Positions 20,980-30,195 of a stretch of 64,000 nucleotides of DNA are shown here, in pieces. The translations under genes were made by a program, and so were the position numbers. The notes below the pieces were generated by a model. That model searched no databases. It had not been told where the DNA came from and saw only the letters and a list, made by a program, of their open reading frames with translations. Numbering within the stretch: the first letter of the stretch is position 1; every line of letters starts with the position of its first letter. The stretch is from Aureimonas ureilytica DSM 18598 = NBRC 106430 (GTDB taxonomy: Bacteria > Pseudomonadota > Alphaproteobacteria > Rhizobiales > Rhizobiaceae): assembly GCF_000382705.1 (NCBI RefSeq), contig NZ_ARQE01000004.1:388613-452612 (forward strand), in the 5' to 3' direction.

Positions 20980-22506
20980 TCAGGAGCGGGTGTCGCCGGG
21001 CACCGGCGCGCCGGCGGTCGGGTCCACCGCGCCGCTGGCGGCGGGCGAGCCTTCCGGCGCCTTGGCTTCGGCGCTGGTCTCGGCCGAGGCCGGCAGGAGC
21101 GTGCCGACCACCGCGCGCTTCTTCTGGAGATAGGTGCGCGCGGCCGCGTTCACCTGATCCACGGTCACGGCCTCGATCCGCTCCGGCCAGCTCTCGATCT
21201 CGGCGATTGTCTGCCCGGTGGAGAGCGCCGCGCCGTAGCGCCGCGCCATGGCGGCCTGGTTGTCGGCTAGGTAGATCAGCGCCTTGCGCACCCGGTTCTT
21301 GGCGGCGTCGAGCTCGGCCTCGGTGACGCCCTCGCGCACGAGCTTGTCCACCTCGGCATCGACGCCCTTCTGCACCTGCTCCAGCGTGGCATCGCCGCGC
21401 GGCGTGCCATAGGTCATGAACTGGCCGTCATCGAGCGCGGTGCCCTGGTAATAGGCGCCGGTGCCGGCGGCGATCCCCTGCTCCACCACGAGCGAGCGGT
21501 AGAGACGGCTGGTCGCCCCGCCGCCCAGAATGTCGGCCAGAAGATCCAGCGCTTCCGACTCGCCGTCCTTGGCCGTGTTGTCGGAGGGCACGAGATAGGT
21601 GGTCTGGACGCTCGGCTGCGTCACGCGCGGGTCCGACAGGGTGACGGTGCGCGCGGCGCGCGGCTCGGGCTCCTGCGGGCGCAGGCGCTCGCCGGGCGCG
21701 GCGCGGCGCTTCACCTTGCCGAAGGTCTCCTCGGCCATGGCGCGGACCTGATCGATCGTCACGTCGCCGGCGATCAGCAGCGTCGCGTTGTTGGGCGTGT
21801 AATACTTGTCGTAGAAGCGGATCGCGTCCTCGCGCGAGAGCTTCTCCATCTCGTGCCGCCAGCCGATCACCGGAATGCCATAGTGCGAATTCTGGAACAG
21901 GGCGGCGTCCACGGCCTCGGACAGCTGCGCGCCCGGATCGTTGTCGATGCGCATCCGGCGCTCTTCCAGGATCACGTCGCGCTCGGGCAGGACGACCTCG
22001 TCGGTCAGCACCAGATTTTCCATCCGGTCCGCCTCGAAGCCCATCATCTCCTTCAGCTGCTCCACCGGCACCTGCTGGTAGTAGGCGGTGTAGTCGTAGG
22101 AGGTGAAGGCGTTCTCCTCGCCGCCGATCGACGACACGGCGCTGGAGAACTCGCCCTCCTTGTGGGTCTTGGTGCCCTTGAACATGAGATGTTCGAGAAA
22201 ATGCGCGATGCCGCTGACGCCCGGCGTCTCGTCGGCCGAGCCGACCTTGTACCAGACCATCTGCGTGGCGATCGGCGCACGGTGGTCGGGCAGGACGACG
22301 ACCTGCAGGCCGTTCTCCAGCGTGAAGCTCTCGATCTTCGGCCGCTTGGCCTCGGCTTCGGCGCTGGTCGTCGTCTGTGTCTGCGCGGTGGGTGCCGGCG
22401 CGGCGGGTTGGGGCGCAGGCGCTTGCGCGAAGGCGGGCGTCAGCATGGAGCCGCCCAGAAGAGCGGCAAGGCAGGATGCGCGCAGGCGGCGAAGAGGAGA
22501 CGTCAT
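20980..22506 (-). CDS. M16 family zinc peptidase (active subunit)
   Basis: A periplasmic metallopeptidase of 508 residues. A signal peptide ends near AFA (25-27), followed by a Pro/Ala/Gln-rich spacer. The inverted zinc motif HFLEH is at 102-106, and downstream acidic residues such as ERDVILEERR supply the third ligand. The second M16 half has GGGATSRLYRSLV. The C-terminus ends in a low-complexity Ala/Pro/Gly tail. ATG 22506 is chosen because it starts a clean signal peptide and has GAGGAA upstream; an upstream in-frame start would add an unlikely leader. The 205 bases before it, up to rsmD, hold no gene; a less GC-rich patch near 22570-22600 may contain its promoter. Confidence 0.93.
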   Translation of the reverse strand: MTSPLRRLRASCLAALLGGSMLTPAFAQAPAPQPAAPAPTAQTQTTTSAEAEAKRPKIESFTLENGLQVVVLPDHRAPIATQMVWYKVGSADETPGVSGIAHFLEHLMFKGTKTHKEGEFSSAVSSIGGEENAFTSYDYTAYYQQVPVEQLKEMMGFEADRMENLVLTDEVVLPERDVILEERRMRIDNDPGAQLSEAVDAALFQNSHYGIPVIGWRHEMEKLSREDAIRFYDKYYTPNNATLLIAGDVTIDQVRAMAEETFGKVKRRAAPGERLRPQEPEPRAARTVTLSDPRVTQPSVQTTYLVPSDNTAKDGESEALDLLADILGGGATSRLYRSLVVEQGIAAGTGAYYQGTALDDGQFMTYGTPRGDATLEQVQKGVDAEVDKLVREGVTEAELDAAKNRVRKALIYLADNQAAMARRYGAALSTGQTIAEIESWPERIEAVTVDQVNAAARTYLQKKRAVVGTLLPASAETSAEAKAPEGSPAASGAVDPTAGAPVPGDTRS

Positions 22507-22711
22507 GAAAGGGCTGTTCCTCGCGTTCGGGTCTTCGTCGGTCAGGTTGCCGATATGCCCGCTGACAGCAAAAGGCACCAATTACGTTTTTGTAAGGACT
22601 GGGCTTTCGGCAAGAGCGGGACGAAACGGCGCGGCCATGGCCGCGCCCGGCTCCAGGTCCTCGCCTTGCCGCCAAAGGGATGGAGGCGGTCTCCGGCCGA
22701 TGCCCCTGCGC

Positions 22712-23278
22712 TCAGGCGGCGGCGGGTCGCAGGAAGCGCAGCCGCGTTTCGCCCATGGCGCGCTCGTCCACGAGGCCGAGACCGGCCACCGGCTCGAAGG
22801 GCGCGTTCAGGGCTTCTTCCAGAACGACGAGCGCGTCCGGCTTTAGCCAGCCGCCGCCAAGCGCGCCTGCAAGGGCGGCTTCGCCGAGGCGCTTGCCATA
22901 GGGCGGGTCGAGAAGAACGAGGTCGAAGGGCTCGATCGTGCCCGCCGGGCCGAGCTTCGTCGCGTCGCGCCGCAGGATCTTGGTGCAGCCACCAAGGCCG
23001 AAATTCTCGATATTGGTGCGGATGAGACCGCGCGCCTCGACACCCTCCTCCACGAAGGTGCCGAACCGGCAGCCGCGCGAGATCGCCTCCAGGCCCAGCG
23101 CGCCGGTTCCGGCGAAGAGGTCGAGCACCCGCGTTCCGTCGAAGCGGAAGCCGAGCCCGTGCTGGAGAATGTCGAACAGGGCGCCGCGATGGCGCTCCGA
23201 GGTCGGGCGGATGCCCTCCCCCTTGGGTGTGGCCAGCGGACGCCCTTTCAGGGCGCCCGCCACGATGCGCATGGCCAT
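22712..23278 (-). CDS. rsmD: 16S rRNA (guanine(966)-N2)-methyltransferase
   Basis: Methylates G966 of 16S rRNA using S-adenosylmethionine. The 188-residue protein shows RIVAGALKGRPL at the N-terminus, the SAM-binding VLDLFAGTGALGLEA and the catalytic DPPYGK motif, all standard for RsmD. Two starts six bases apart are possible, ATG 23278 and 23272; homologues often begin MRIVAG, so the second is equally plausible. It begins six bases after the pseudouridine synthase stop, forming a two-gene RNA-modification operon. Confidence 0.94.
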   Translation of the reverse strand: MAMRIVAGALKGRPLATPKGEGIRPTSERHRGALFDILQHGLGFRFDGTRVLDLFAGTGALGLEAISRGCRFGTFVEEGVEARGLIRTNIENFGLGGCTKILRRDATKLGPAGTIEPFDLVLLDPPYGKRLGEAALAGALGGGWLKPDALVVLEEALNAPFEPVAGLGLVDERAMGETRLRFLRPAAA

Positions 23279-23284
23279 GCGGCG

Positions 23285-25561
23285 TCAGGACCGATCGCCG
23301 CGCGGCGGACGACCGCCGCCGCTGCCGCCCGGGCGCGGACCGCGCGGACGATCGCTGCCGCCGGGACGCGAGCCGCCGGCCGGACGTGGCGTGCGCGGCC
23401 GGTCGCCGCCGGAGCGCTCGCCCCCGAAAGGCCGGTCGCCACGCGGGCGATCTCCACTCGGGCGCTCGCCGCGCGAGCGATCTCCACCCGGGCGCTCGCC
23501 GCGAGGCCGCTCGCTCGCGCCCTCCGCGCGGGGGCGGAAGGTGCGGGGCTTGGCGTCGCGCTCCGCGAGGCGCTCTTCGCGCTCGCGCTTCTTCTTCTCG
23601 CCCATGGCGCGGGCGCCGGGCGCCATCCAGACATTGGACGAGCGCTTGGACGGGGCCGCACTCGGGCGGCGGGCCGGACGCTCGCCGGCCTCCGCGCCCT
23701 CATTGGGACGCGCGCGGAAGGGCTTGCGCGCACCGTCCCGGTCATCCCGCCCGCGATCGCCTCGATCGCCGCGATCGGCACCCTCGCGGGCCGGGCGGAA
23801 GGGGCGCGAGCCCCGCTCGCCATCGCCATCGCGCCCGGTGCGGGGACCGCGCGGCGCGCGCGTGTCCATGCGCGCCAGCGCGTCCTCGCGCTTGGCGGCG
23901 CCGAACTTCTTGCGGTTGGGCGTCACGTCGGAGGCCGAGATCCATTCGCGGCCGGCGCGCTTGGGCTTGTCCTGGCCATCCGCCGCGCTGTCGGTCGAGC
24001 GGCGTTCGGCGACAACGGGCTTGTTGGAGAAGGGATTGACGATCGGCGCGTCGAAATCGGCGCCCGATTCCTCGATCAGGGTCGGGCCGAGCTGCTCGCG
24101 CAGCGTGCGGCCATTGATCTCCTGCACCGCGCCCTCTTCCAGCTCGCCGAGCTGGAAGGGTCCGAAGCTCAGGCGGATCAGGCGGTTCACCTCAAGACCG
24201 AGATGGCCGAGCACGCGCTTGACCTCGCGGTTCTTGCCCTCGCGAAGGCCGAGCGTCAGCCAGACATTGGAGCCCTGCTTGCGGTCGAGCGTCGCCTCGA
24301 TCGCGCCATAGAAGACGCCCTCCACGGCCACGCCGTTGCGCAGCTCGTCGAGCTTGGCCTGGTCGATCTCGCCATGGGCACGCACGCGGTAGCGCCGCAT
24401 CCAGCCGGTGGCGGGCAGCTCCAGCGTGCGGGCGAGACCGCCATCATTGGTGAGAAGCAGAAGCCCCTCGGTGTTGATGTCGAGCCGGCCGATGGTCAGG
24501 ACGCGCGGCATGTCCTCCGGCAGGCGGTCGAACACGGTCGGGCGCCCTTCGGGGTCGCGATTGGTGGTGACGAGCCCGGCCGGCTTGTGGAACAGCCACA
24601 GGCGGGTGCGCTCGATCGCCGGAAGCGGACGCCCGTCGATCTCGATCCGGTCGCTCATCTTGACGTCGATCGCCGGCGAATCCAGCCGCTTGCCGTTGAG
24701 CGTCACGCGGCCGTCGGCGATCATGCCTTCCGCGTCGCGGCGCGAGGCGATGCCGGCGCGCGCCAGACGCTTGGCGATGCGCATCGTGTCGTCGCCGGAC
24801 GTCGCCGCCGGACGGGGCGAGCGATCCTCGCGCATCGGACGCGCCTCGAAGCGACGCGGGCGCTCGCCGCCGCGATCCTCGCCGGACACGGCGCGCGGCT
24901 TGCGGTCGCCGCTGGTGCCATGCGACAGGCGGCCATAGGAGCGGGGCTTGTCGACCTTGCCGCCTTCCCCGCCGCGCACGTTGCCGCCATGGCTGTACAT
25001 GCCGCGCGAGCGCGGAACGAACGGCTTGTCGCCGCCCTCGCCCCGGCCCTCGCCGCCCTCACGGTTCGCCCGGCCACCCTCGCGCGAGCGGAACGGACGG
25101 CCTTCGCCGCCTTCCGAGCGATCGGGCCGGGGACGGAACGGACGATCGCCCCCTTCGGAGCGGGAACGGGGCGCGCCGCCCTCGGAGCGGCCGCGGAACG
25201 GCTTGTCACCGCCTTCGGAGCGGGCACGTGGCGCGCGGCCCTCACCGCCTTCGCCGCGCGGGCGGAACGTGCGCTCGCCGCCCTCGCTGCGCGCGCGGGG
25301 CGCGCGACCCTCGCCGCCTGGCAAGCGCGAGCGCGCCGGCCGGCCTTCGCCGGCGGCGCCTTCCGGCTTGGCGCGGAAGGGCCGATCGCCCCGCTCTCCC
25401 CGTGCGCCCTTGCCGGCCGCGCCCGCCGGCTTGTCGCCGCGCGGTGCGCCCGTCCTGCCGGTGCCCGGCCGTGCGCCCCGTGGGCCGCCCTTGCCGCTGC
25501 CGCCGCGCGTGGAACCACCCTTGCCTTTGCCGCCCGAAGGGCCTTGCGTGTCGTCGCTCAT
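23285..25561 (-). CDS. rluB: RluB/RsuA-family pseudouridine synthase with long Arg/Gly-rich tails
   Basis: Converts a specific uridine, most likely in 23S rRNA, to pseudouridine. The enzyme core lies only in the middle of the 758 residues: an S4 RNA-binding domain at about 258-305 and a catalytic domain at about 320-495 with GRLDINTEGLLLLTNDG, in which Asp361 is the catalytic residue. Residues 1-257 and about 500-758 are low-complexity and rich in Arg, Gly, Asp, Glu and Pro. The N-terminal tail repeats RSEGG five times within GDRPFR-like units; the C-terminal tail repeats GERP/GDRP units. Such tails are expected to be disordered and to bind RNA. The target uridine cannot be assigned from sequence, so the symbol is tentative. 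Confidence 0.85.
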   Translation of the reverse strand: MSDDTQGPSGGKGKGGSTRGGSGKGGPRGARPGTGRTGAPRGDKPAGAAGKGARGERGDRPFRAKPEGAAGEGRPARSRLPGGEGRAPRARSEGGERTFRPRGEGGEGRAPRARSEGGDKPFRGRSEGGAPRSRSEGGDRPFRPRPDRSEGGEGRPFRSREGGRANREGGEGRGEGGDKPFVPRSRGMYSHGGNVRGGEGGKVDKPRSYGRLSHGTSGDRKPRAVSGEDRGGERPRRFEARPMREDRSPRPAATSGDDTMRIAKRLARAGIASRRDAEGMIADGRVTLNGKRLDSPAIDVKMSDRIEIDGRPLPAIERTRLWLFHKPAGLVTTNRDPEGRPTVFDRLPEDMPRVLTIGRLDINTEGLLLLTNDGGLARTLELPATGWMRRYRVRAHGEIDQAKLDELRNGVAVEGVFYGAIEATLDRKQGSNVWLTLGLREGKNREVKRVLGHLGLEVNRLIRLSFGPFQLGELEEGAVQEINGRTLREQLGPTLIEESGADFDAPIVNPFSNKPVVAERRSTDSAADGQDKPKRAGREWISASDVTPNRKKFGAAKREDALARMDTRAPRGPRTGRDGDGERGSRPFRPAREGADRGDRGDRGRDDRDGARKPFRARPNEGAEAGERPARRPSAAPSKRSSNVWMAPGARAMGEKKKREREERLAERDAKPRTFRPRAEGASERPRGERPGGDRSRGERPSGDRPRGDRPFGGERSGGDRPRTPRPAGGSRPGGSDRPRGPRPGGSGGGRPPRGDRS

Positions 25562-25627
25562 CTTTTCGCTATGCCTTGTTTCGCGCGACGCATATCAAAA
25601 ACCCGTCGTTGAAACGAGGGAAACCGC

Positions 25628-26074
25628 GTGTCCCGCTTGAGTTCTATGGATGAGGCGTTAATCGAGGCCCGTCTGGCCGCCGGCCGGGACGAGACGCCCG
25701 TCGGCGCCGTGATCGTGTTCGAGGACCGGATCATCGCGCGAGCGGGGAATGAAACCCGCGCCCGGCGCGACCCGACCGCCCATGCCGAAGTTCTGGCGAT
25801 CCGCCGCGCCTGCGAGCTGGTGGGCGAGGAACGCCTGCCCGGCTTCGATCTCTACGTGACGCTGGAGCCCTGCGCCATGTGCGCGGCGGCGATCTCCTTC
25901 GCCCGCATCCGGCGGCTGTATTTCGGCGCTCCCGACCCGAAGGGCGGTGCGGTGGAGAACGGGCCGCGCTTCTACGCCCAGCCGACCTGCCACCATGCGC
26001 CGGAGGTTTATTCCGGGATCGGCGAACGCGAATCCGCCGACCTGCTTCGCGATTTCTTCCGCGCCCGGCGCTGA
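25628..26074 (+). CDS. tadA: tRNA-specific adenosine deaminase
   Basis: Deaminates adenosine 34 of tRNA-Arg(ACG) to inosine. The 148-residue zinc enzyme has the HAE motif (52-54, Glu54 as proton shuttle) and PCAMC (Cys82 and Cys85 as zinc ligands). GTG 25628 is used because AGGG lies at suitable spacing upstream; ATG 25646 is a shorter alternative. The gene is divergent from the pseudouridine synthase, so their promoters share the 66-base gap 25562-25627. Confidence 0.93.
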   Translation: MSRLSSMDEALIEARLAAGRDETPVGAVIVFEDRIIARAGNETRARRDPTAHAEVLAIRRACELVGEERLPGFDLYVTLEPCAMCAAAISFARIRRLYFGAPDPKGGAVENGPRFYAQPTCHHAPEVYSGIGERESADLLRDFFRARR

Positions 26075-26087
26075 GCCGGCGGCGCGA

Positions 26088-26732
26088 TCAGAAGGGCAGA
26101 AGGCCCTTCAGCTTGGAGCCGAGCGACGTGTCGCCCTGGGCGCGGCGCGCCTTGACCTCCTCGTCCACGCCCTGGTCGCCGACCGGCGCGGTGGCGGAGG
26201 GCTGGCGGTAGGCGAGCGGCGGCTCGGACAGGTACTTGCGCTGGTCCGGGCTGCCCTGGCGGCCGATGCTCTGGCGCTGCTGCGCGGCGACGCGCTGCCC
26301 CGCCATGTCCTTCGGGCTCAGCCAGCTATTGTCCTCTTCCTGCCGCGTGCGGAACTTGGCGGCCGGCGTTTCGGCCTCCATGCCTTCCTTCTGCGCGGTC
26401 ATGAAGCCGACCGGCAGCGGGCCGTCGGAATTGGGCGCGGCGGCCTGAAGGCGCGCGCGGCGCATTTCGGGCGTTTCGGGCAGGTTGGGATCGACGCTCG
26501 CCTCGCGCGGCGGCGGCAGCGGTCCGATGGATTTCGGCTTCACCAGCTCGGCGCGCGGCGAATAGTCGACGCGCGGCTTGGAGGAGCCGAGCGTCACGGC
26601 GCTGTCGAGATCGTTGAACAGCTGCTGGCCCTGGCTGACGCCGGTGCCATAGGTCGGACCCATGCAGCCGGTCGCGGCAAAGGCGCAGCCCAGAAGAGCG
26701 AGAACCCGCAGGCGGGCCGTTGCAGACGTCAT
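26088..26732 (-). CDS. Predicted lipoprotein of unknown function
   Basis: A 214-residue protein with a short lipoprotein signal: basic residues, a hydrophobic stretch and a lipobox-like ATGC with the lipidated cysteine at residue 23 (Cys16 is a weaker alternative). The mature part is polar, rich in Pro, Gln and charged residues, and resembles no enzyme I recognise. Short segments such as PEMRRARLQAA and GSKLKGLLPF suggest helices at both ends. It lies downstream of ileS on the same strand and converges on tadA with 13 bases between stops. An outer-membrane location is an inference from the signal. Confidence 0.75.
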   Translation of the reverse strand: MTSATARLRVLALLGCAFAATGCMGPTYGTGVSQGQQLFNDLDSAVTLGSSKPRVDYSPRAELVKPKSIGPLPPPREASVDPNLPETPEMRRARLQAAAPNSDGPLPVGFMTAQKEGMEAETPAAKFRTRQEEDNSWLSPKDMAGQRVAAQQRQSIGRQGSPDQRKYLSEPPLAYRQPSATAPVGDQGVDEEVKARRAQGDTSLGSKLKGLLPF

Positions 26733-26828
26733 GCTGGATTCTTCCCCTCACGCCTCGAGCCGCCCGCCCTCGACAAGCGGCCTCGAAACCTTATTTCGCG
26801 CGATCCCACGACATTCCGGCGATTTTGA

Positions 26829-26855
26829 GAAGCGGCTTTAGCTCAAAGCCGCTTC
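26829..26855. terminator. Hairpin between ileS and the lipoprotein gene
   Basis: A perfect 11-bp stem (26829-26839 with 26845-26855) around a five-base loop, 38 bases past the ileS stop on the minus strand. No T run follows on either strand. It could end or process the ileS transcript before the lipoprotein gene. A second small palindrome, GAAAC with GTTTC, lies at 26863-26877. Confidence 0.5.
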
Positions 26856-26892
26856 CCCGTCCAGAAACGTTAAGTTTCTCTCAACGCCTGTT

Positions 26893-29800
26893 TCAGGCGG
26901 CGCTGCGCAGGGCGCCGAGCTCGCGAAGCGCTTGCGCGTCGCGCGGCGTCACGTCCGGGAACTCCGGATCGCTGCCGACCTCGGGCGAGATCTTCCACGA
27001 ACGCTGGCACTTGCGCCCCTCGGCCCGCGCCGGCACCACGGCGACGCCCGGCGTGTCGGCGAGGCGGAAGGCGCCCTCCGGCCCCGCCCCTTCGCTGAGG
27101 GTCAGATCGCTCGTGATCGCGATCTCGGCGAAATCGACGCCGGCCAGAAGCGCGCGCAAAGCCTCGTCCTCGACATGCACCACGGGCGCGGCTTCCAGCG
27201 AGGAGCCGATGCGCTTGGCGCGCCGCTCCTCCTCCAGCGCGCCGGTGACGACGCGGCGCACCCGGCGGATCTTCGCCCAGCGCTCTGCGAGCGCGGCGTC
27301 CCGCCAGGCGGGGTCGCAGGCGCGGAACTGCTCCAGATGCACCGAGCGGGCGTCCGGATGGCGCGACAGCCAGGCTTCCTCCATCGTGAAGGGCAGGAGC
27401 GGCGCCAGCCACGTCACCAGCCGGTCGAACAGGATGCGCACGACCTGGAGCGCGGCCCGGCGACGGGTTGAGGACGGCGCGTCGCAATAAAGCGCGTCCT
27501 TGCGGATGTCGAAATAGAAGGCCGAAAGCTCCACCACCATGAAGTCGAGAAGCGTGCGGGCGATGCGCTTGAAGTCGAAGGCGTCATAGGCCTTCAGCAC
27601 CACGTCCTCGATCTCGCCGAGGCGATGCAGCATCAGGCGCTCCAGCTCCGGCATGTCGGCGAGCGCGACATCCGAGCCGTCGTCATGCGCCAGCGTGCCG
27701 AGCATCCAGCGGATCGTGTTGCGCAGCTTGCGGTAGCTGTCGATATTGGTCTGGAGGATCGTCTTGCCGAGGCGCAGGTCTTCCGAATAATCGGACGACA
27801 CCACCCAGAGGCGCAGGATGTCGGCGCCCGACTGGTTGATCACCTCCTGCGGGGTGACGACATTGCCGAGCGATTTGGACATCTTGCGCCCTTCCTCGTC
27901 CATGACGAAGCCGTGCGTCAGCACCGCGTCGTAGGGCGCGCGGCCACGTGTGCCGCAGGCTTCCAGAAGCGAGGAATGGAACCAGCCGCGATGCTGGTCG
28001 GAGCCTTCCAGATAGAGATCGGCCGGCCATTTCAGGTCGGGGCGCTTTTCCAGGCAGAAGGCGTGGGTGCTCCCTGAATCGAACCAGACGTCCAGGATGT
28101 CGCGCACCATGGTCCATTTCTGGCCGTCATGCTCGTTGCCGAGGAAGCGCTCCTTGGCGCCTTCCGCGAACCAGGCGTCCGCGCCCTCCTGATCGAAGGC
28201 CGCGAGGATGCGGGCATTGACCGCCTCGTCTTTGAGGACCTCGCCGTTCTCGTCCACGAAGACGCAGATCGGCACGCCCCAGGCGCGCTGGCGCGACAGG
28301 ACCCAGTCCGGCCGGTCCGCGATCATGGCGTGGAGGCGGTTCTGCCCGGCGGCCGGGACGAAGCGTGTTTCCGAGATGGCCTTGAGGGCACGTTCGCGCA
28401 GCGTGTCCTGCCCGGCCACGGGCTTGTCGGAACCATAGCCGTTCAGGTCCTTGTCCATATGGACGAACCATTGCGGCGTGTTGCGGAAGATCACCGGCTT
28501 CTTCGAGCGCCAGGAATGCGGGTAGGAATGCTTCAAGCGCCCGCGCGCCAGGAGATGGCCGACCGCGACCAGCGCGTCCATCACGCGCTTGTTGGCGTCG
28601 CCCTTCTTGCCCTTGTCGTCGATGACGCGCGCCGCGCCGCCCTCACTGTCCGGCCCGAAGCCCGGCGCGTCCTTTGTGTAGAAGCCGTCATCGTCCACCG
28701 GGAACGGGATCGTGGAGTCGATGCCGCGCGCTTCGAGATCCCGGCGCGAGTTGATCCAGACGTCGAAATCCTCGCGGCCGTGGCTCGGCGCGGTGTGGAC
28801 GAAGCCGGTGCCGGCATCGTCGGTCACATGATCGCCGGGCAAGAGCGGCACCGCGAACTCGTAACCGCCGGCCAGCCCCTTCAGCGGGTGGTCGCACAGG
28901 AGCCCGGCGAGATCGGCGGCGGACACGTCGCGCAAGCGTCGGAAGCCGCCGTCCGGCACGCGCGCCTTCGCGAAGGCGTCGGCGGCCAGCGCATCGGCCA
29001 GAACCAGCCGCTCGCCATGGCGCGCCCAGCGCGGGTTCTCGGAATCGTCCGGCGCCGTCACCTCGTAGAGGCCGTAGGCGACGCGATCCGAATAGGCGAC
29101 GGCGCGGTTGCCGGGGATGGTCCAGGGCGTGGTCGTCCAGATGACGATGCGCGCGCCATCGAGCGGCCCGACCTCGGGCGCGCCGGCCTTGGGAAAGCTC
29201 GACAAGGCTCCGCCGAAGGCTGCGGCGTATCCGGTCGCGGCCGGACGCACCGGGAATTTCACCCAGATCGTGTCGGACTCGTGGTCGTGATACTCGACCT
29301 CGGCTTCGGCGAGCGCGGTCTTCTCGACCACCGACCACATGACGGGCTTGGAGCCGCGATAAAGCTGGCCGGACATGGCGAATTTCAGGAGTTCGCCGGC
29401 GATCACCGACTCGGCCCCGTAATTCATCGTGAGATAGGGGGTCTTGAAGTCGCCCTCGACACCCAGGCGACGGAACTCGCCCGACTGCACGCCGACCCAA
29501 TGTTCGGCATAGGCGCGGCATTCGCGGCGGAAGGCGAGCATGGCGGCCGAATCGAGAAGGTCGGGCTTGGGCTTGCCCTTGGCGCGGTAGTTCTCTTCCT
29601 CGATCTTCCACTCGATCGGCAGGCCGTGACAGTCCCAGCCCGGAACGTAGTTGGAATCGAAGCCGCGCATCTGGAAGGAGCGGGTGATCGCGTCCTTCAG
29701 AACCTTGTTCAGCGCATGGCCGATATGGAGATGGCCATTGGCATAGGGCGGGCCGTCATGCAGCACGTATTTCGGACGCCCGGCGGATTCGCGGCGCAGC

Positions 29801-29952
29801 GTGCCGTAGAGGTCCATCGCGTCCCATTTGGCGATCCACTGCGGCTCGGCCTGCGGCAGGCCGGCGCGCATGGGAAAGGCCGTCTCGGGCAGATACAGGG
29901 TCTTGGAATAGTCGGGCGTTTCGGCCGTCGCTTCAGTCTGGGGTCCGGTCAT
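26893..29952 (-). CDS. ileS: Isoleucine--tRNA ligase
   Basis: Charges tRNA-Ile and edits misactivated valine. The 1019-residue class I synthetase has the HIGH motif within HLHIGH (76-79) and KMSKS (690-694). Between them is the CP1 editing domain with [11 protein letters not shown] and a [14 protein letters not shown] segment. The C-terminal end reads [20 protein letters not shown]: of the usual zinc-finger cysteines only one remains, so this enzyme probably lacks that zinc site. ATG 29952 is preferred to the in-frame TTG at 29985. The gap 29953-30195 to ribF is GC-rich without any other gene. Confidence 0.96.
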   Translation of the reverse strand: MTGPQTEATAETPDYSKTLYLPETAFPMRAGLPQAEPQWIAKWDAMDLYGTLRRESAGRPKYVLHDGPPYANGHLHIGHALNKVLKDAITRSFQMRGFDSNYVPGWDCHGLPIEWKIEEENYRAKGKPKPDLLDSAAMLAFRRECRAYAEHWVGVQSGEFRRLGVEGDFKTPYLTMNYGAESVIAGELLKFAMSGQLYRGSKPVMWSVVEKTALAEAEVEYHDHESDTIWVKFPVRPAATGYAAAFGGALSSFPKAGAPEVGPLDGARIVIWTTTPWTIPGNRAVAYSDRVAYGLYEVTAPDDSENPRWARHGERLVLADALAADAFAKARVPDGGFRRLRDVSAADLAGLLCDHPLKGLAGGYEFAVPLLPGDHVTDDAGTGFVHTAPSHGREDFDVWINSRRDLEARGIDSTIPFPVDDDGFYTKDAPGFGPDSEGGAARVIDDKGKKGDANKRVMDALVAVGHLLARGRLKHSYPHSWRSKKPVIFRNTPQWFVHMDKDLNGYGSDKPVAGQDTLRERALKAISETRFVPAAGQNRLHAMIADRPDWVLSRQRAWGVPICVFVDENGEVLKDEAVNARILAAFDQEGADAWFAEGAKERFLGNEHDGQKWTMVRDILDVWFDSGSTHAFCLEKRPDLKWPADLYLEGSDQHRGWFHSSLLEACGTRGRAPYDAVLTHGFVMDEEGRKMSKSLGNVVTPQEVINQSGADILRLWVVSSDYSEDLRLGKTILQTNIDSYRKLRNTIRWMLGTLAHDDGSDVALADMPELERLMLHRLGEIEDVVLKAYDAFDFKRIARTLLDFMVVELSAFYFDIRKDALYCDAPSSTRRRAALQVVRILFDRLVTWLAPLLPFTMEEAWLSRHPDARSVHLEQFRACDPAWRDAALAERWAKIRRVRRVVTGALEEERRAKRIGSSLEAAPVVHVEDEALRALLAGVDFAEIAITSDLTLSEGAGPEGAFRLADTPGVAVVPARAEGRKCQRSWKISPEVGSDPEFPDVTPRDAQALRELGALRSAA

Positions 29953-30195
29953 GGGTCCGCTTTCGAACGGGCCTGCATCGGGCAAGGGGCGCCCGGAAAG
30001 GCGTGTCTCAACTGGAAAAGTCTCGTGGGAACTCGGCGCCGCCAGGCGGGCCGCTTCAGGCGCATCCCGACCCTCGCCCCCGCCGGTGTCAGCGGGCGGC
30101 GCAGGCCGGGCGACTAATTCGCCGGGGAAAACGGGGAGCGTTCGGGTTCCGCATGCGCCCTCTCTATCAACCGCGCCGCGCGGAATAAAGCCCGT

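Noticed and set aside
23159..25612. An 817-residue open frame opposite the pseudouridine synthase gene
   Set aside because: It mirrors the Arg/Gly-rich tails in high-GC sequence, shows only low-complexity Ala/Arg text, and overlaps a gene with clear catalytic motifs.
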